From Galerina marginata (taxonomy: Eukaryota; Basidiomycota; Agaricomycetes; Agaricales; Galerinaceae): DNA of 64,000 nt. Made by a program: the position numbers and the translations under genes. The notes under the pieces are model-generated. The model was not told the DNA's origin. It saw nothing but the letters and a program-made list of their open reading frames with translations, and did not search any database. This document shows, one piece after another, positions 23,049-34,770 of the stretch (its first letter is position 1; each line of letters begins with the position of its first letter). The stretch lies in the NCBI GenBank assembly GCA_023014335.1, contig JAECYW010000011.1, forward strand, positions 1,178,001 to 1,242,000. The letters are read 5' to 3'.

Positions 23049-26000
23049 TCACAACATCCTATGCTCAAGCAGATCGCTCCGACACCGATCCTTCTCCACG
23101 AGGTCCAGCAAGCTGTCCTCGGGCTGCTTCTCGCTCTCCGTGATGAACTTCAGGATACTCTCGAACACTTCCGTTCGCTGGCTATACCTCGGTCCCGACA
23201 GCGGAGGCTCAGCATCTTCTCCTCTGATGATGGCCTCTAACTGGTCCGTCGTCTCTCTCAGCCGCTGCGCGCCGCCACTCAGGAATGCAGGAGGGTCGTC
23301 TGGCGTTGCTGAGAGTTCATTGGTCCACACACCACCTTCGCTGCCTTCTGTCTCTCCTCTAGAACGTTTCATGGGTCGGTTACTGCTTTCTCGCGTATCT
23401 TCGTGTTCAAGAGAGCCAGCAGGTCGACCCGGAGGAGGAGGAGCTTGAGGGGCGAGATTCTAACGCCGAAGGTGTGGGTGGAGGTGCTAGCAGGTGTGTG
23501 AGCAACGATCGGAATATCTCTGTTTCTTTGATATTGGCTGTGGTCGACGACACTGGATACTTGGGTTTGAAGGAAGCTGAGGGCTTTAACAGGAGGTGCC
23601 TCTTCACACATCTCACGGAACCTGGATAAGGATGGCCTCAATTAATACAGCGTGCATGGTCAAGGAAGGAGGGTCCATTACTGTTGTCGACGAATCTCAA
23701 ATTTTGCTTGTCGAATTATCTCCTCTGGTCCAGGTCTGTACGACATGTTAAAAGGTGAAAGATATCATAAATCATAAGAAAGAACCTTTTCAGCTCCATT
23801 CTCCAGAAGTCATCCAGCCTCCTTTCTTTGGCAGGAGGTTCCTCACCACTATCAACGACAACGGCCTCGCCATCAGCCTCTCTCCTGTCTTTCGCACTAT
23901 CACCTGGTGGAAGACCGCCTGCGTTTCCACCATGCAAGAAAATAGCTTTGGTGTAGGGGTTGTAAACAACCTGATGAGCAAACCGCGGCAATTGGCGCTT
24001 CCGACAGAGTTCTATCCTGGTTGATGAAGAATCTGCATCCATTTACCCGGCCGCGGGTTATATCTGTAGATCCAATTTGAAAGATATGCTCGCAGCGTAT
24101 TTCGTGGGCTATTTGTTGTATTCCGAGTTAAGCCACAAAAACTGCAATTAAAGCTGTCATCAAAACGAAGACAGACTTTTGACCGAGATGAACATACACG
24201 TAAAGTTCCTTCAACGAAGGGTCGATAACAGCTCGCTGTGTAAAGCATGCGTCAGGACCGCCTGCAGCACTGAAATTAGAGAAAATTTCTGTTGCAATCC
24301 CTGTCTCGATGTTGTAGGCAAACATGTCGGATAGATATTTGTCATCCCGTTGCCCAGCAAAGATATACAAGGTCTTAGATAGCGAATCGAGAACCATAGA
24401 ATGACCTAACATCACAAAGGTCATTGAGGTGACTTGAGCGAGCAATGAAGTAAGAAAATGCCCACCGAAACGGGATGGAATGCCTTGTACGCCATGCGAA
24501 GCGTCCGTCAGTGGCCTGGAAGCAAATACATGAGCTTTTTCCCTGCAAAAAAAGACGAGGACATACTGGAGTAACTTCCATTTACTGGTGCTGACATTGT
24601 AGCTGTACAGACCAGAGTACTTTGATGTGTCCCAGTCGCCATCAACTACACGGCCACCAAAGACATACAGAATCTGCGACTCAGAATCCATCGCCATTTG
24701 ATGGTCGAATATCAGAGGAGGACCGCCAGATGCCTAGAAGGGATTTAGAATAAGAGATAGTCGTAATAATAGAGGAAGACGTACTGCAGTATCAATCGAC
24801 AAGAAATCCCACTTTCCGGAAAGCAGTCCTCGTGTATGATAGCGGTAGAACTCAGAAGAAAACATTTTGGTTGGTTCTGATGTGGGCGGATCCGAGGGAG
24901 GTGTGGTTGCCTGCGGTTGCTGGACTGGAGGACCTGCTGGGGCTCCGGCTGTCGCACTTTGCTGGGCTCTTGTCGCTGGAACCACGCCAGGAGCCCTCAG
25001 ACCATCCGAGTCATTGAGCCTCCCCAACACGTAGATGCTTCCCGTCCTGATGTCGAAAACCATCTTGTGGCAAGATCTAGCGCCGGGCGCGTTCTGTTCC
25101 TGAGTGGTGCTGTGGCTCAAAACCCGCCATTTATCTTCCTTAACACTGTAGACCCAGAAGTCGTCCAGGCTCTTTTCCCCGTTCCACCCTCCGAAAATAT
25201 AGATCTTCTCGTTAATGGGGTCCATACACATGGCATGGCCACCACGGGCAGGAGGCACATCGCCGTCCGCATCTGTTCCAAGGAGCCGTGTCCATTCGGA
25301 ATGGGGTTGACAAGAATGAAGATGGGCGTCAAAGAGGCCAGTTGACCGCATGGAGTCGAGGAGTTCTTCGGATTTTGACCAGTTGCCTTGCAGAACTAGG
25401 CTTTCATGAAGTTGAGTGACAAGGGGGTGTTCGAGGTGGATATTGGCTCGGGAAAGGATTGATTGATAAGGAGTTAAAAGTCTTCGTTGGCGAAGGTGTT
25501 TGAGAACATATCGGAGGACTGAAGTTTCTCGGTACTGCGAAGGTTTATTGTAAGTCGAGGAAAAATAGTCGAGAAACAACCTTACGACTGACCTCGTCAT
25601 AGGCAAGACGCACTTGCTCAACATGCGCAGAGTCGACAATTCCAGTCATTGAGACATGCCATATCGAAATGTGGAAATTTTGTCCATGGGCTCTGGACAA
25701 ACTTTCAGTACACGAAAATCCGGACAAGATAAATTGGTATGTTACTGACAGTAGTGGTACAATCTTGACGAACTGGGTCGGAAAACGAACGCCAGCATCG
25801 TTGACGTGCCTCAAGGAAAAGGTTTCGGCTGTAGTATCGTTCTTCAGGCCAGCATGAAGAACTTCCGTCATATGGTCCTCTGAGGTGCCAACAAAGACCT
25901 TGAGCTCCTTCATGTTACACGGGTGTGCTATTGAAATATCAGACTCGTCCAGGAAGAAGTGAACGTTCCTTACGTTTGGAGAACTGTCGACAATAACCTC

Positions 26001-26312
26001 AGCTGGGTTCTCGGCACACCAATAAGGTGCTCACCTTTCCAAAAGTTATCGTCTCTGAACAGGAGAAGAGTCAGTTTAAGTTGAATTCAAAGAACAGAGA
26101 GAACAAAACGCACTAAGGATCGCCAAAGACTCCACACGGAGGATTATCCACTGGTTTGCATTTCCCTGGAAGGCGCCACTCCATCTACTCGACTGGTCTT
26201 GGGGTTTGTCCGACATGATATTTTCTGGGCCATATTTTCCACTGTGCGGTGTTGACGACGAAATTGTGTAGTTAAGTGGAATTGAAGGGGGTGTAGAACT
26301 TGGTGGTGGCAT
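23049..26312 (-). CDS. MKLN1: Muskelin (kelch-repeat subunit of the CTLH/GID ubiquitin ligase)
   Basis: Multi-exon gene. The N-terminal discoidin-like domain is clear: LNYTISSSTPHSGKYGPENI, WSGAFQGNANQWIILRVES, then HPCNMKELKVFVGTSEDHM and GQNFHISIWHVSMTGI, the usual muskelin signature. Next come a LisH/CTLH-like helical region (HLRQRRLLTPYQSIL, LVTQLHESLVLQGNWSKSE) and kelch repeats (ARGGHAMCMDPINEKIYIFGG, GHSMVLDSLSKTLYIFAGQ, FAHQVVYNPYTKAIFLHGG). The C-terminus (EVFESILKFITESEKQPEDS) ends LLEHRML. Muskelin helps assemble or recruit substrates to the CTLH E3 complex. Exons look sound apart from one small junction near 25930 that I could not place in frame. Confidence 0.85.
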
Positions 26313-27378
26313 CCTTTGAGAATTTGAAGGAAATTTCTCTTAAGTGAACAGAGTCAAGTGCTTTAGTTCAGGGTATTGCTTTATAGAAACTGGAAGAGAT
26401 GAGATGAGATGGAAAGGTGAGGTCGATGTGCACGTACTAGACCTGGAGTTTGGAAGTCGAGACGAGCGCTTCACACCGGTAGCAAATTACATAATCAGAT
26501 CGGAACGCGTCGGTCACCGCCACCACGTGACCGGCATTTCCTGTTCAGGACCCTGAGTGCCGACTGGCTTTCCTCATTTCTCTTCTTTCTCTCACCTTCG
26601 ACGCATCCCACATGGTTATCACAACCACTTGCTCCATCCTTGTCTTTATCGAGGTTTGCCAGCTATCAGTTCCGCCATGTCAGCTTCTACCGAGTCCAAC
26701 GGTTGCTCTTCTTAAAATGTCCTTGTTTAAGTTGTTGTGGAGCTCATTTGCACCGATGGGATACCCACCACCATAGGGTTTTATCTCTATTTTCGGGTTT
26801 GCTTGGAATTAATTGACACCTCGTATACTCTGCTTCGTGGGCCTGCTCTCACGCGATAAGACTTCCGGACTCTCTACGGGCGACAGCCGCTCTCGGGGAA
26901 GACGAGAAGAGGTTGAGAACGGGAAATACGTATTCTCCAGCAGGGATATATGGCGGTATGTGAGCCTGTCCTATGAATTCATGTTTCTTCTCTCCTAGTT
27001 GCTGGTTCTCTAATTCATCTTGAATAGCTAGGTCATTTCATTTCGGTACCGCCAAGGAATTTGTGTGGGGTTTGTCGAGGTACACTGTCGATTTTATCCG
27101 CAATGTACACGCGGGATTTAAACATCCGAACAACTTGATCGACCCCATATAATACATTGCCCGATGTATGTTGCCATCCATCAAGAATGTCGCTCATTGA
27201 GGCTTTCATGTTCGGCAAGCCCTTCACCCGAAATAATACAGTACTGCAGTGTGCTTCGTTCTCAGAGCCGCATGCATGGTGTACATTCTGCTCTCATTCT
27301 CGCTATATAAACCCTTGTCCCATGAGAAGTCATTCTCTCTAGGTTCTGGCATCCCATATCCCAGCACCTTTGCTCATC
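26313..27378. other. Intergenic, divergent promoters of muskelin and subtilase
   Basis: About 1,070 bp with no convincing open frame. A TATA-like TATATAA at about 27303 lies some 75 bp upstream of the subtilase start and is a plausible core promoter. Confidence 0.5.
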
Positions 27379-30300
27379 ATGAAGACCGCGATGTTCTGGT
27401 CTTTACTCCCATCCTTGCTCAGCGCAAGCTTGGTGTACGGCGTTTTCCCTATCTCCAATGTCAAGAGGGTTTCCAACCTGCCGACCGTGCCCAACCAATT
27501 TATTGTCGAAGTCGACGCCTTGTCTGATATCCCCACTAAACGTTCTTTCACTCGCGTACGTTATTTAGTTTTTTTCCTCGCAATTTTCTAACACGACCCC
27601 AATAGTCTTTGGATGCTGTATATGCTTCTCTTCAAGAACGTGCTGTTGGGTTCGATATCACTAAAGAGTTCGACTCCGCTGGTCTTTTCAGTCGGTGCTG
27701 CTTTGACTGTCAAGGTGCGTTCTTTATTTAACCTACGTAGCCAGTAATAGCTCACAGAATAAATTTATCCAGACCCCCCAGGTGATTACAAAATTAGGAG
27801 ATCGTACGATTGTGAGACTGATTTCCTCCAGGACGTTGCAGCCATTGCCAGCACACCAGGTGTAATAGCAATTCGTCCGGTCGTGCGGTTCGCCCAACCG
27901 AAGTGTGTACCTTTAGATACATTTCTACTCCCCTTTGCTAATTTAGCATGTGGTCTTACAGACCAGTCAAGTCCCACGTTGTCACAGGACCAAACGACGC
28001 TCAAGTCCCGCCAGATGGCGAGTCCACACACATCCTTACTGTAATCCCATTTTCTCCAACATTTTCACATACGATCTCACCATATATTTGCGTATTTTAG
28101 GGGGTCGACAAGCTCCATGCACAAGGAATCATTGGAACGGGCATTAAAATCGGAATGTGAGTTATCTCCATTGTTGACAGTATCAAGAGATGGCCTTTTG
28201 ACTTTTCATTTAGTATTGACACAGGTATCGATTATACGCATCCTTTCCTCGGTGGAGCTATCGGGCCTGGCCATAAGGTTATCGGGGGATTCGACTTTGT
28301 CGGCGATGCTTATGACGGTATGCAGATTTACAATATTATTGTGACCGACGCTCAAGGTTTTCACAGGCACCAATACCCCAGTTCCAGATAATGACCCACT
28401 GGACCAGTGCAATGGTAAGCTTTCTATAACTCTCATATGCTTTCGAAGCACGGCCGCTAAGTGACCCGCTTTAACGCAGGCCACGGCACTCACGTTGCTG
28501 TAGGTTCTAGTACCTTGTCAAACTATCCTCCATTCATTTGTGGTTTTTATGTAGGGTATCATCGGCTGCTAACCCAGGAAACCCATTTAACATCAGCGGT
28601 GTAGCCTTCGGCGCGTCCATCACATCCTACAGGGTGTTTGGTTGTGCTGGTTCCGTCACGGACGACAGTAGCGCTTTTCTCTATGCTTAACTTCGTTGAC
28701 CTTGTTTCTGATTTGGATATGTAATACTAGTTCTCGTCGACGCACTGCTCCGCGGTGTCAAGGAAGGCCAAGATATTCTAACTCTTTCGCTTGGCGGAGC
28801 AGATGGCTGGACTGAAGGCACTTCAACGGTCGTCGCTAGTAGGATTGCTGCCTGCAGGCAAGATCGTCACCATCGCTGCCGGAAACGACGTGAGTCGAAT
28901 CAACTTCAACTTCCTCCTCGCTGCTGACAGTGTTTTTCATTCGTCAGGGTGCTTCTGGATCCTGGTTCACATCTGGTCCAGGAAACGGTATAAATGTCAT
29001 CTCTGCAGCCAGTCTTGACAAGTAAGAGTTACTGTTATTTATTCCCTAAAGCACTTGAACCTAACTTCCTACCAAGCACCGTTATTGCTCTGCAAAACGC
29101 GACCTGTCCATGGAGTTGATCACGCCCCTATCACGTACTTCGCCACCTTCCCCCTTGCGATCACAGCTACCCTTCCACTTTTTGCCACGTCCAAGGATAT
29201 TACCGTTGTCGACGACGCTTGTAACCCGCTTCCTGACAGCACGCCTGACCTGTCTAACTTCGTGGTTCTTGTTCGTCGTGGCACTTGCACCTTCGTAAGA
29301 AATCTCGTTCTGCTCGAGATAAGGTGGCTCATGTCGCATTGTGGCTTATAGGTTCAGAAGTTGACGAACGTTGCTGCGAAAGGTGGAAAGGTCACCTTGA
29401 TCTACGAGTTCGTGGTCTCTTCTTTCTGCTTGTTTTCCTCTCTTTACAATTGCTCTATCTATCTTGCAGTAATGGAAATGGCTTTGCTGGCATTTCTGTT
29501 GGAAACTTTACCTGCTGTACTCATCCAAGCCGCTGACTGGTGAATTCGTAAGTCAACCTTCTCCGATTTTTTCAACTCAAGGAGTTGAACCATTGCTCGC
29601 TTAGCTCGCTCAACAACTTGCCGCCGGCGTTCCTGTCTCCATCTCCTTCCCTCAAGTCGGTGGTGCCTTCAACTTCCCAGACCCTGCAGGTGGTCTGATT
29701 TCCTCATTCACAAGGTATTTTGACATCTCGCTATCCAATATCTGCGTTATTCAATCATCAGTATGTCTTTAGTTATGGCCCAACCAACGACTTTTTCTTC
29801 AAGCCCGCTGTCGCCGCACCCGGGGGTAACGTTCTCTCGACCTTCCCAGTACCACTAGGCTCTTTTGCCGTTCTGTCAGGAACATCCATGGCCACCCCTT
29901 TCATGGCTGGCAGCTCTGCACTTCTCCTGGCTGTGAAAGGGAAATCGCAAGCTGTCACTTCATCTGCACGTACTCTTTTCGAGACCACAGCACAGTTGAT
30001 CGGATCCAGCAAGACGGACGGCGATCCTCTGCAAACCGCTACTCAACAAGGAGCTGGATTGGTTAACGCCTTCAACGCTATCCATACCACCACTATCGTC
30101 TCTCCTGGAGAGCTGCTTTTGAACGATACTGCCAACTTCAGGCCAATGTAAGTCTTTTTCGTTACTGTTGTCTTTCTGCATCTGATGTTTGTGAACACAG
30201 TCAAACATTTACTGTCAAGAACACTGGCTCGACAGCCAAGGCCTTTAAACTATCGCATATCCCTGCTGGAACTGCCCTAACCTTCCAACCTGTACGTATC

Positions 30301-31249
30301 CTCCGGGTTCACTGACTGAAACAGCCTAACATCAAAATTATCACTCTAGGGCACCATCTTCCCAGCCGACGGCCCAGTCCCACTCTCATCCACCGCCGCA
30401 TCGGTAACTATCCTCCCCAACAAATTCACCCTCCGCCCAGGCCAGACCCAAATCGTCATCGCCACCTTCAAGTTACCCACAAGCCTCGACCCAACCACCT
30501 TCCCCGTCTTCTCTGGCTTCATCCAAGTTGCTGGGCCAACCGTCGCGGATACCGCGCACGTCAGCTATCTCGGTCTGCAGGGCAGTCTGAAGACCGCGCA
30601 TGTGCTGGACGACACAGACGTCTTCTTCGGCGTGCCCATTCCGATTTTGTTGGATTCGAATGGTGATGTGCAGGATGGACCACTTAACTATACGTTTGTC
30701 AATGAGGACGTGCCTACGTTATTGTGGAGGTCGGTATTTTTCTCTGAGGTCTTCAGCACTTTCCCACTCACCTGATAATATTTTAGATTGGCGTTTGGAA
30801 CACCCGCCTTCCGTGTCGACCTCGTCAACTCTAACATCAACTTCAAGCCAACCTATCTCTTCTCGCGCACTCGGCGGCTTTGGGACCCTTCTTCACCTTC
30901 CCTCACTCCCACAACGGCGGCACCTTCGCACAGGTCAAGATCGTAGGACCTTTGGCAGAGTTCGACTTTGTTTCCCGAAATAACGATGTTCGTCGCCTTC
31001 TATTCTCGTGTTCTGCACAGTAACGCTGTTTGCTAATCTGTTGATGGATGCAGGACACAAGTGCCACAGGCGACGGGTTCAGCACATTAGTGTTCGAGAC
31101 ACCCACATTCGCCAACGGTACCACCATCCCGAACTGGCTCGTATCGTGTGTTGGTGCGGGCGTTGAAGGTGACTGGTGATCCGACGAGAGAGGAGGACTA
31201 TGAGTCGTGGTTGAGCCCAGTGGTGGGCGTCCAGGCTAAGACTTCGTAA
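27379..31249 (+). CDS. Secreted subtilisin-like serine protease (S8), with PA domain
   Basis: The start MKTAMFWSLLPSLLSASLVYG is a signal peptide. It is followed by an I9-type propeptide (VPNQFIVEVDALSD) and a catalytic domain with the S8 triad: Asp in KIGIIDTGIDYTHPF, His in CNGHGTHVAGIIG, Ser in VLSGTSMATPFMAG. A protease-associated domain sits between His and Ser (SNFVVLVRRGTCTF). The region after Ser carries fibronectin-III-like sequence (LRPGQTQIVIATFKLP, FSGFIQVAGP) and ends YESWLSPVVGVQAKTS. There are many short introns. Frame is lost by one extra base at least seven times (near 27691, 28853, 29512, 29537, 30850, 30895 and 31134) although conserved sequence continues on both sides. Either this is a recent pseudogene or the bases are errors. 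Expected role: extracellular nutrient proteolysis. Confidence 0.85.
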
Positions 31250-31528
31250 TGAAGAATAGGGGGATAGTCGGTCAACAAAAACGGAATAGACGACATTTTA
31301 TCTCGATTCTGAGCAATTGAAACCGAATGCATTGCACAAGCCAAATTTGAAGCATTGAAGCAATACTCAAAATCTCTGAATGGTCATTGATGCCTCGTCA
31401 ATATTATTGCAAATGTCTAAAGTCTAGATTGGACATGAGGATATCCAAAAGGTGAAGCAACAGCTGGTGGTACATGTAATTTTTCATATCCTTTTCCTCC
31501 CATCTAACGGCCAAGCCTATCCGCCTTC

Positions 31529-32913
31529 CTAAGCCAGTGTCTTTGGAAGGCCATTCTCCGCCAACAGGCCTTCCTGGTCACTCAGCTTCCTTGGCCCATC
31601 GCCGACACGCGTATGGATCAAGCCTTTAACTGCGCCGACTTCGAATCGCTTGGCTACAGCTTCGTTGAAGCCATCCGGAACCTTCGCCTGTGTGTTCAAA
31701 TCTGTGCTTTCAGTGAAAAGACCCAGAACATCCTTGAACTCGTGAGGTTTTTGAGGGAAGTACGAGACGACTAGCTGGACGATCTCCTTGATGTTCTCCT
31801 CCAAGGCATAGATAACCGCGTTCGGGCCAGCATCGTATGTGTACGCTGCTTTGTACCCGCCTCCAGAAGCGACGGAGAGGCGGTTGTACTCCACGACGAG
31901 CGCGATGATGGTCCTGCTCACGTCGTTCATGTAGAAGATTGGCGGCTCGGTGTCCAGCGCGACGGCATGGAACTGGTTCGAGTCCGCCATCGTGATCTTC
32001 GCGAAATTGTCGAAATCTTTAGCCAAAATGGCCTTGGAGATAGCCTCCATGCGCTCGGGTACAACATACTTGATGCGATGCTGCAGCAGCGCAGAGGTCT
32101 CGACAGTGCGCTGCATGCCGCTCGTCGAGCTCGTGCCTTCTTGTCGTCCGAAACGACACAGATGAGGGCGTGCATCTGCGGCCAGTGCTCCTGCGGTGCG
32201 ACCTGCACGGCGAGCGAGTCGCTCCCGGCGGGGTCGGTGCCCATCTGCCACGCGACGAAGCCGCCGAAGAGGGACCGGCACGCGGAGCCGGATCCCTGGC
32301 GTGCGATTAGGGAGAGGACGGAGGGGGAGACGGTGAGCGCGTAGAGGTGCGCGAGCGAGGCGACGAGTGCTGCGAACCCGGATGCGGACGATGCGAGCCC
32401 TGCGGCCGTCGGGAAGTTGTTGTACGATGCGATGTGCACTTTCCAGGATGACAGCTTTTTTATAATTAAAGTTTTTTGGGCTAAGATTAGGATCACTCCT
32501 CCGAGAACTGTCGGAGAGGACGAACCTTGGGCTCGTTCGGACTTTTGTCTTCCACGAGTTCCTTGCGCAGACGCTTCATCTCTGAGATGCACGTCGCGAG
32601 CCTGCCTCCGGCTTTGATCTCGTCCACTTTGCCGTTTAGCCATAGCTGATCGTGCTCAAAACTGGGATCGGCGCGCGATGTTGTCGTGGATCGGAGATGA
32701 TCCTGGTCAAGGGTGACGGATAGCGACGAATTTGTCGGCAAGATGAGCTTGGTATCGCGCTTGCCCCAGTATCTATCGCAGAATGCAAAATATGAGTACG
32801 ACGACGACGTTACTGAAAAAGGGGTTGATGTGGATCAGAGAAAGCTAAAGCACATACTTGATAACTGCGATATTCACCGGGGCAGAGGCTGTAGCTTGGT
32901 ATATAGTCGACAT
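31529..32913 (-). CDS. MVD1: Diphosphomevalonate decarboxylase
   Basis: This GHMP-family kinase-like enzyme converts mevalonate diphosphate to isopentenyl diphosphate with ATP, feeding ergosterol and isoprenoids. Start [19 protein letters not shown] at 32913 is followed by [20 protein letters not shown] across an intron, then [20 protein letters not shown] (the ATP-binding PxxxGLxSSA motif). Later come [37 protein letters not shown] and a C-terminal GLPKTLA. All are family landmarks and the length is normal. One base is missing near 32148: DDKK should lead directly into [15 protein letters not shown], but the GGG run reads GG. Since the enzyme is essential in fungi, a sequence error is the likeliest cause. 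Confidence 0.9.
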
Positions 32914-33615
32914 GGTGGTTGGAGGAAAAGGATCGGATGCAAGGAACTTTATAAGTATTTTGTGGTACGAGAATATTGATTGGTTTTCATAAACCGGAAC
33001 AGCCCTAGTCCTTCTTCACTCGGAGTAGCTGTAACTTGGCATAGTCGTTTTCCGCACCATTTCGGTGGATACTTATTTTTTAGGCCGCGAAATCGGACTA
33101 TTCGAGAGAGAGCAGAATAACAATAGATTCTGTCGTGTTTTGGTTTAGGTGATCACGTGCGCTACAGAATCTGACGCTCTCCAACAACTCTCCGCATTTC
33201 ATTCTCTCCATCTCTTCCAGTGAAAGATTCTTGCATCTTTGGCCCATTTGGCGTTTGCGACCGTCTTTATTAACTCTGTGCACACTGCTCATGATCAGCG
33301 ACAACTCTTACATGTTGCTGCGGTTTGTACCTGGTCCGCGGACGGGCATTCGCACTAAACTTGAAGATTGGCATTAAAATGAACCAATGATAAGAGGAAA
33401 GAAAAGAGAAAGTTGCTTCGGAGTATGCAATAAGGTGATCCGAGATCCTATCCCGTCCATTCCGGACTCTCATCATGATGCATGATGCTTGATGCTTACC
33501 CGATTCGGTATGCAGCCGTCCAAGGACCAAGGTTGAGTTGATTCCATCTCAGGCAGCAACTGTTCACTCAACCACCACCATCTCAATCCTCCTTGAATCA
33601 GACCCACAGAAAACA
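32914..33615. other. Divergent promoter region of MVD1 and the sirtuin gene
   Basis: About 700 bp, no supported gene. Short frames on both strands lack motifs. It should contain both promoters. Confidence 0.5.
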
Positions 33616-34757
33616 ATGGCACGATCGTCATCCATTTCTGAGTTCAGAGACGCCCTCGCCTCTGCGAAGAGCGTCATCGTATTATCGGGGGCTGGCCTAT
33701 CAGCTCCCTCAGGTGCGTTTGATTTTTCCGATTTTTACTTTGAAACCGAGTTTTCATCTAGGGATTCCGACTTACCGTGGCTCTGGCAAAGATTCCCTTT
33801 GGTCGCAGCCAGTAAGCAGCCTTTACCGCCATTACACCTTGACATATAAACGAACCATTTGCGATTCCTTTTCTCAAAGTCAGTCGTGAAGTATGGGCTG
33901 CACACGACATTCAAGGACGACTCCAGTGGTTCTTGGCAATTTTACCATCACAGGCGCTTAAAGTTAGGAAGTTTAACTCCCATCCAAGTTTAATCGACTC
34001 AAACCACCACTATTACAGAGCTTTAAGCGCCAAACCGAAACAAGGGGCACATAGCTCTCGCTGCTCTCAACCTCCCATCCGTCAGATCTCGCATAATGCC
34101 CTCAGCATCCTCGGCGCCTCTTCATGCGTCACAAAACATTGACGAGCTGTCTTTGCGAGCCCTTGAATCGTTTCCCGAACCGACGTACCACAGATGGCCA
34201 GGAGAAGCTCATACAAATGCACGGGTCGCTCTTTCGTACGCGGTGCCTCTCATGTAGGCATGAAATGCACAGTCATGAGCCTTTTTTGGCCGCCTCATTA
34301 AAGGACTTGGATCCTGAGGTTGTGGCTGATATTCCAATCGATAAACTGCCCCGCTGTGGCGGTGATCAGTGGTCTGGATCGAATAGGTATGGTCGGTGTG
34401 GAGGTCTCTTGAGGCCTGCCGTCGTCTGGTTTGGCGAAAGTTCCTCCTAGAATGGGCGAGATCGCGAAAGAAATCACCTGGTGTGACTTGCTCATCGTCG
34501 TCGGAACTAGCTCGATTGTGCGTACTTCGTGTCCTTCTGTAGACAGCCACCTCATCGCAAATATATTACATAGGTACAACCTGCAGCAGGATTTGCCTCC
34601 CAAGTCCAAGAGCACGGTGGCAAAGTTGCGATTTTCAACCTCGACAAGTCCAACAACGATGACAATGCCGACTTCCTCTTTTTGGGAAGCTTGTGATACC
34701 ACTTTACCTGCTGTCCTAGACCTCGAGGCCGATATCAAGGATTACTTAGCATTATAA
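33616..34757 (+). CDS. Class III sirtuin (SIRT5-like NAD-dependent deacylase)
   Basis: Sirtuins remove acyl groups from lysine using NAD+. The start [14 protein letters not shown] leads to [23 protein letters not shown] (NAD-binding GAGxS motif, split by an intron), QNIDEL (catalytic-core QNxD), and [13 protein letters not shown], which carries the catalytic His. Zinc-binding cysteines follow (RCLSCRHE, then RCGG and RCGG), then [10 protein letters not shown], a class III signature, and LLIVVGTSS. It ends DIKDYLAL. A mitochondrial presequence is not obvious. Three single extra bases break frame near 34044, 34178 and 34691. The stop codon lies 13 bp from that of the convergent F-box gene. Confidence 0.85.
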
Positions 34758-34770
34758 TCTATATACCGCC

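Noticed and set aside
15442..31249. CHAT protease and subtilase as a gasdermin-type cell-death module
   Set aside because: The subtilase has a signal peptide and secreted-enzyme architecture, no gasdermin-like gene is visible, and muskelin and another gene lie between them.
15442..34757. Programmed +1 frameshifting as an explanation for the many shifts
   Set aside because: The sites share no fixed slippery sequence, occur many times per gene and hit unrelated genes; sequence error is simpler.
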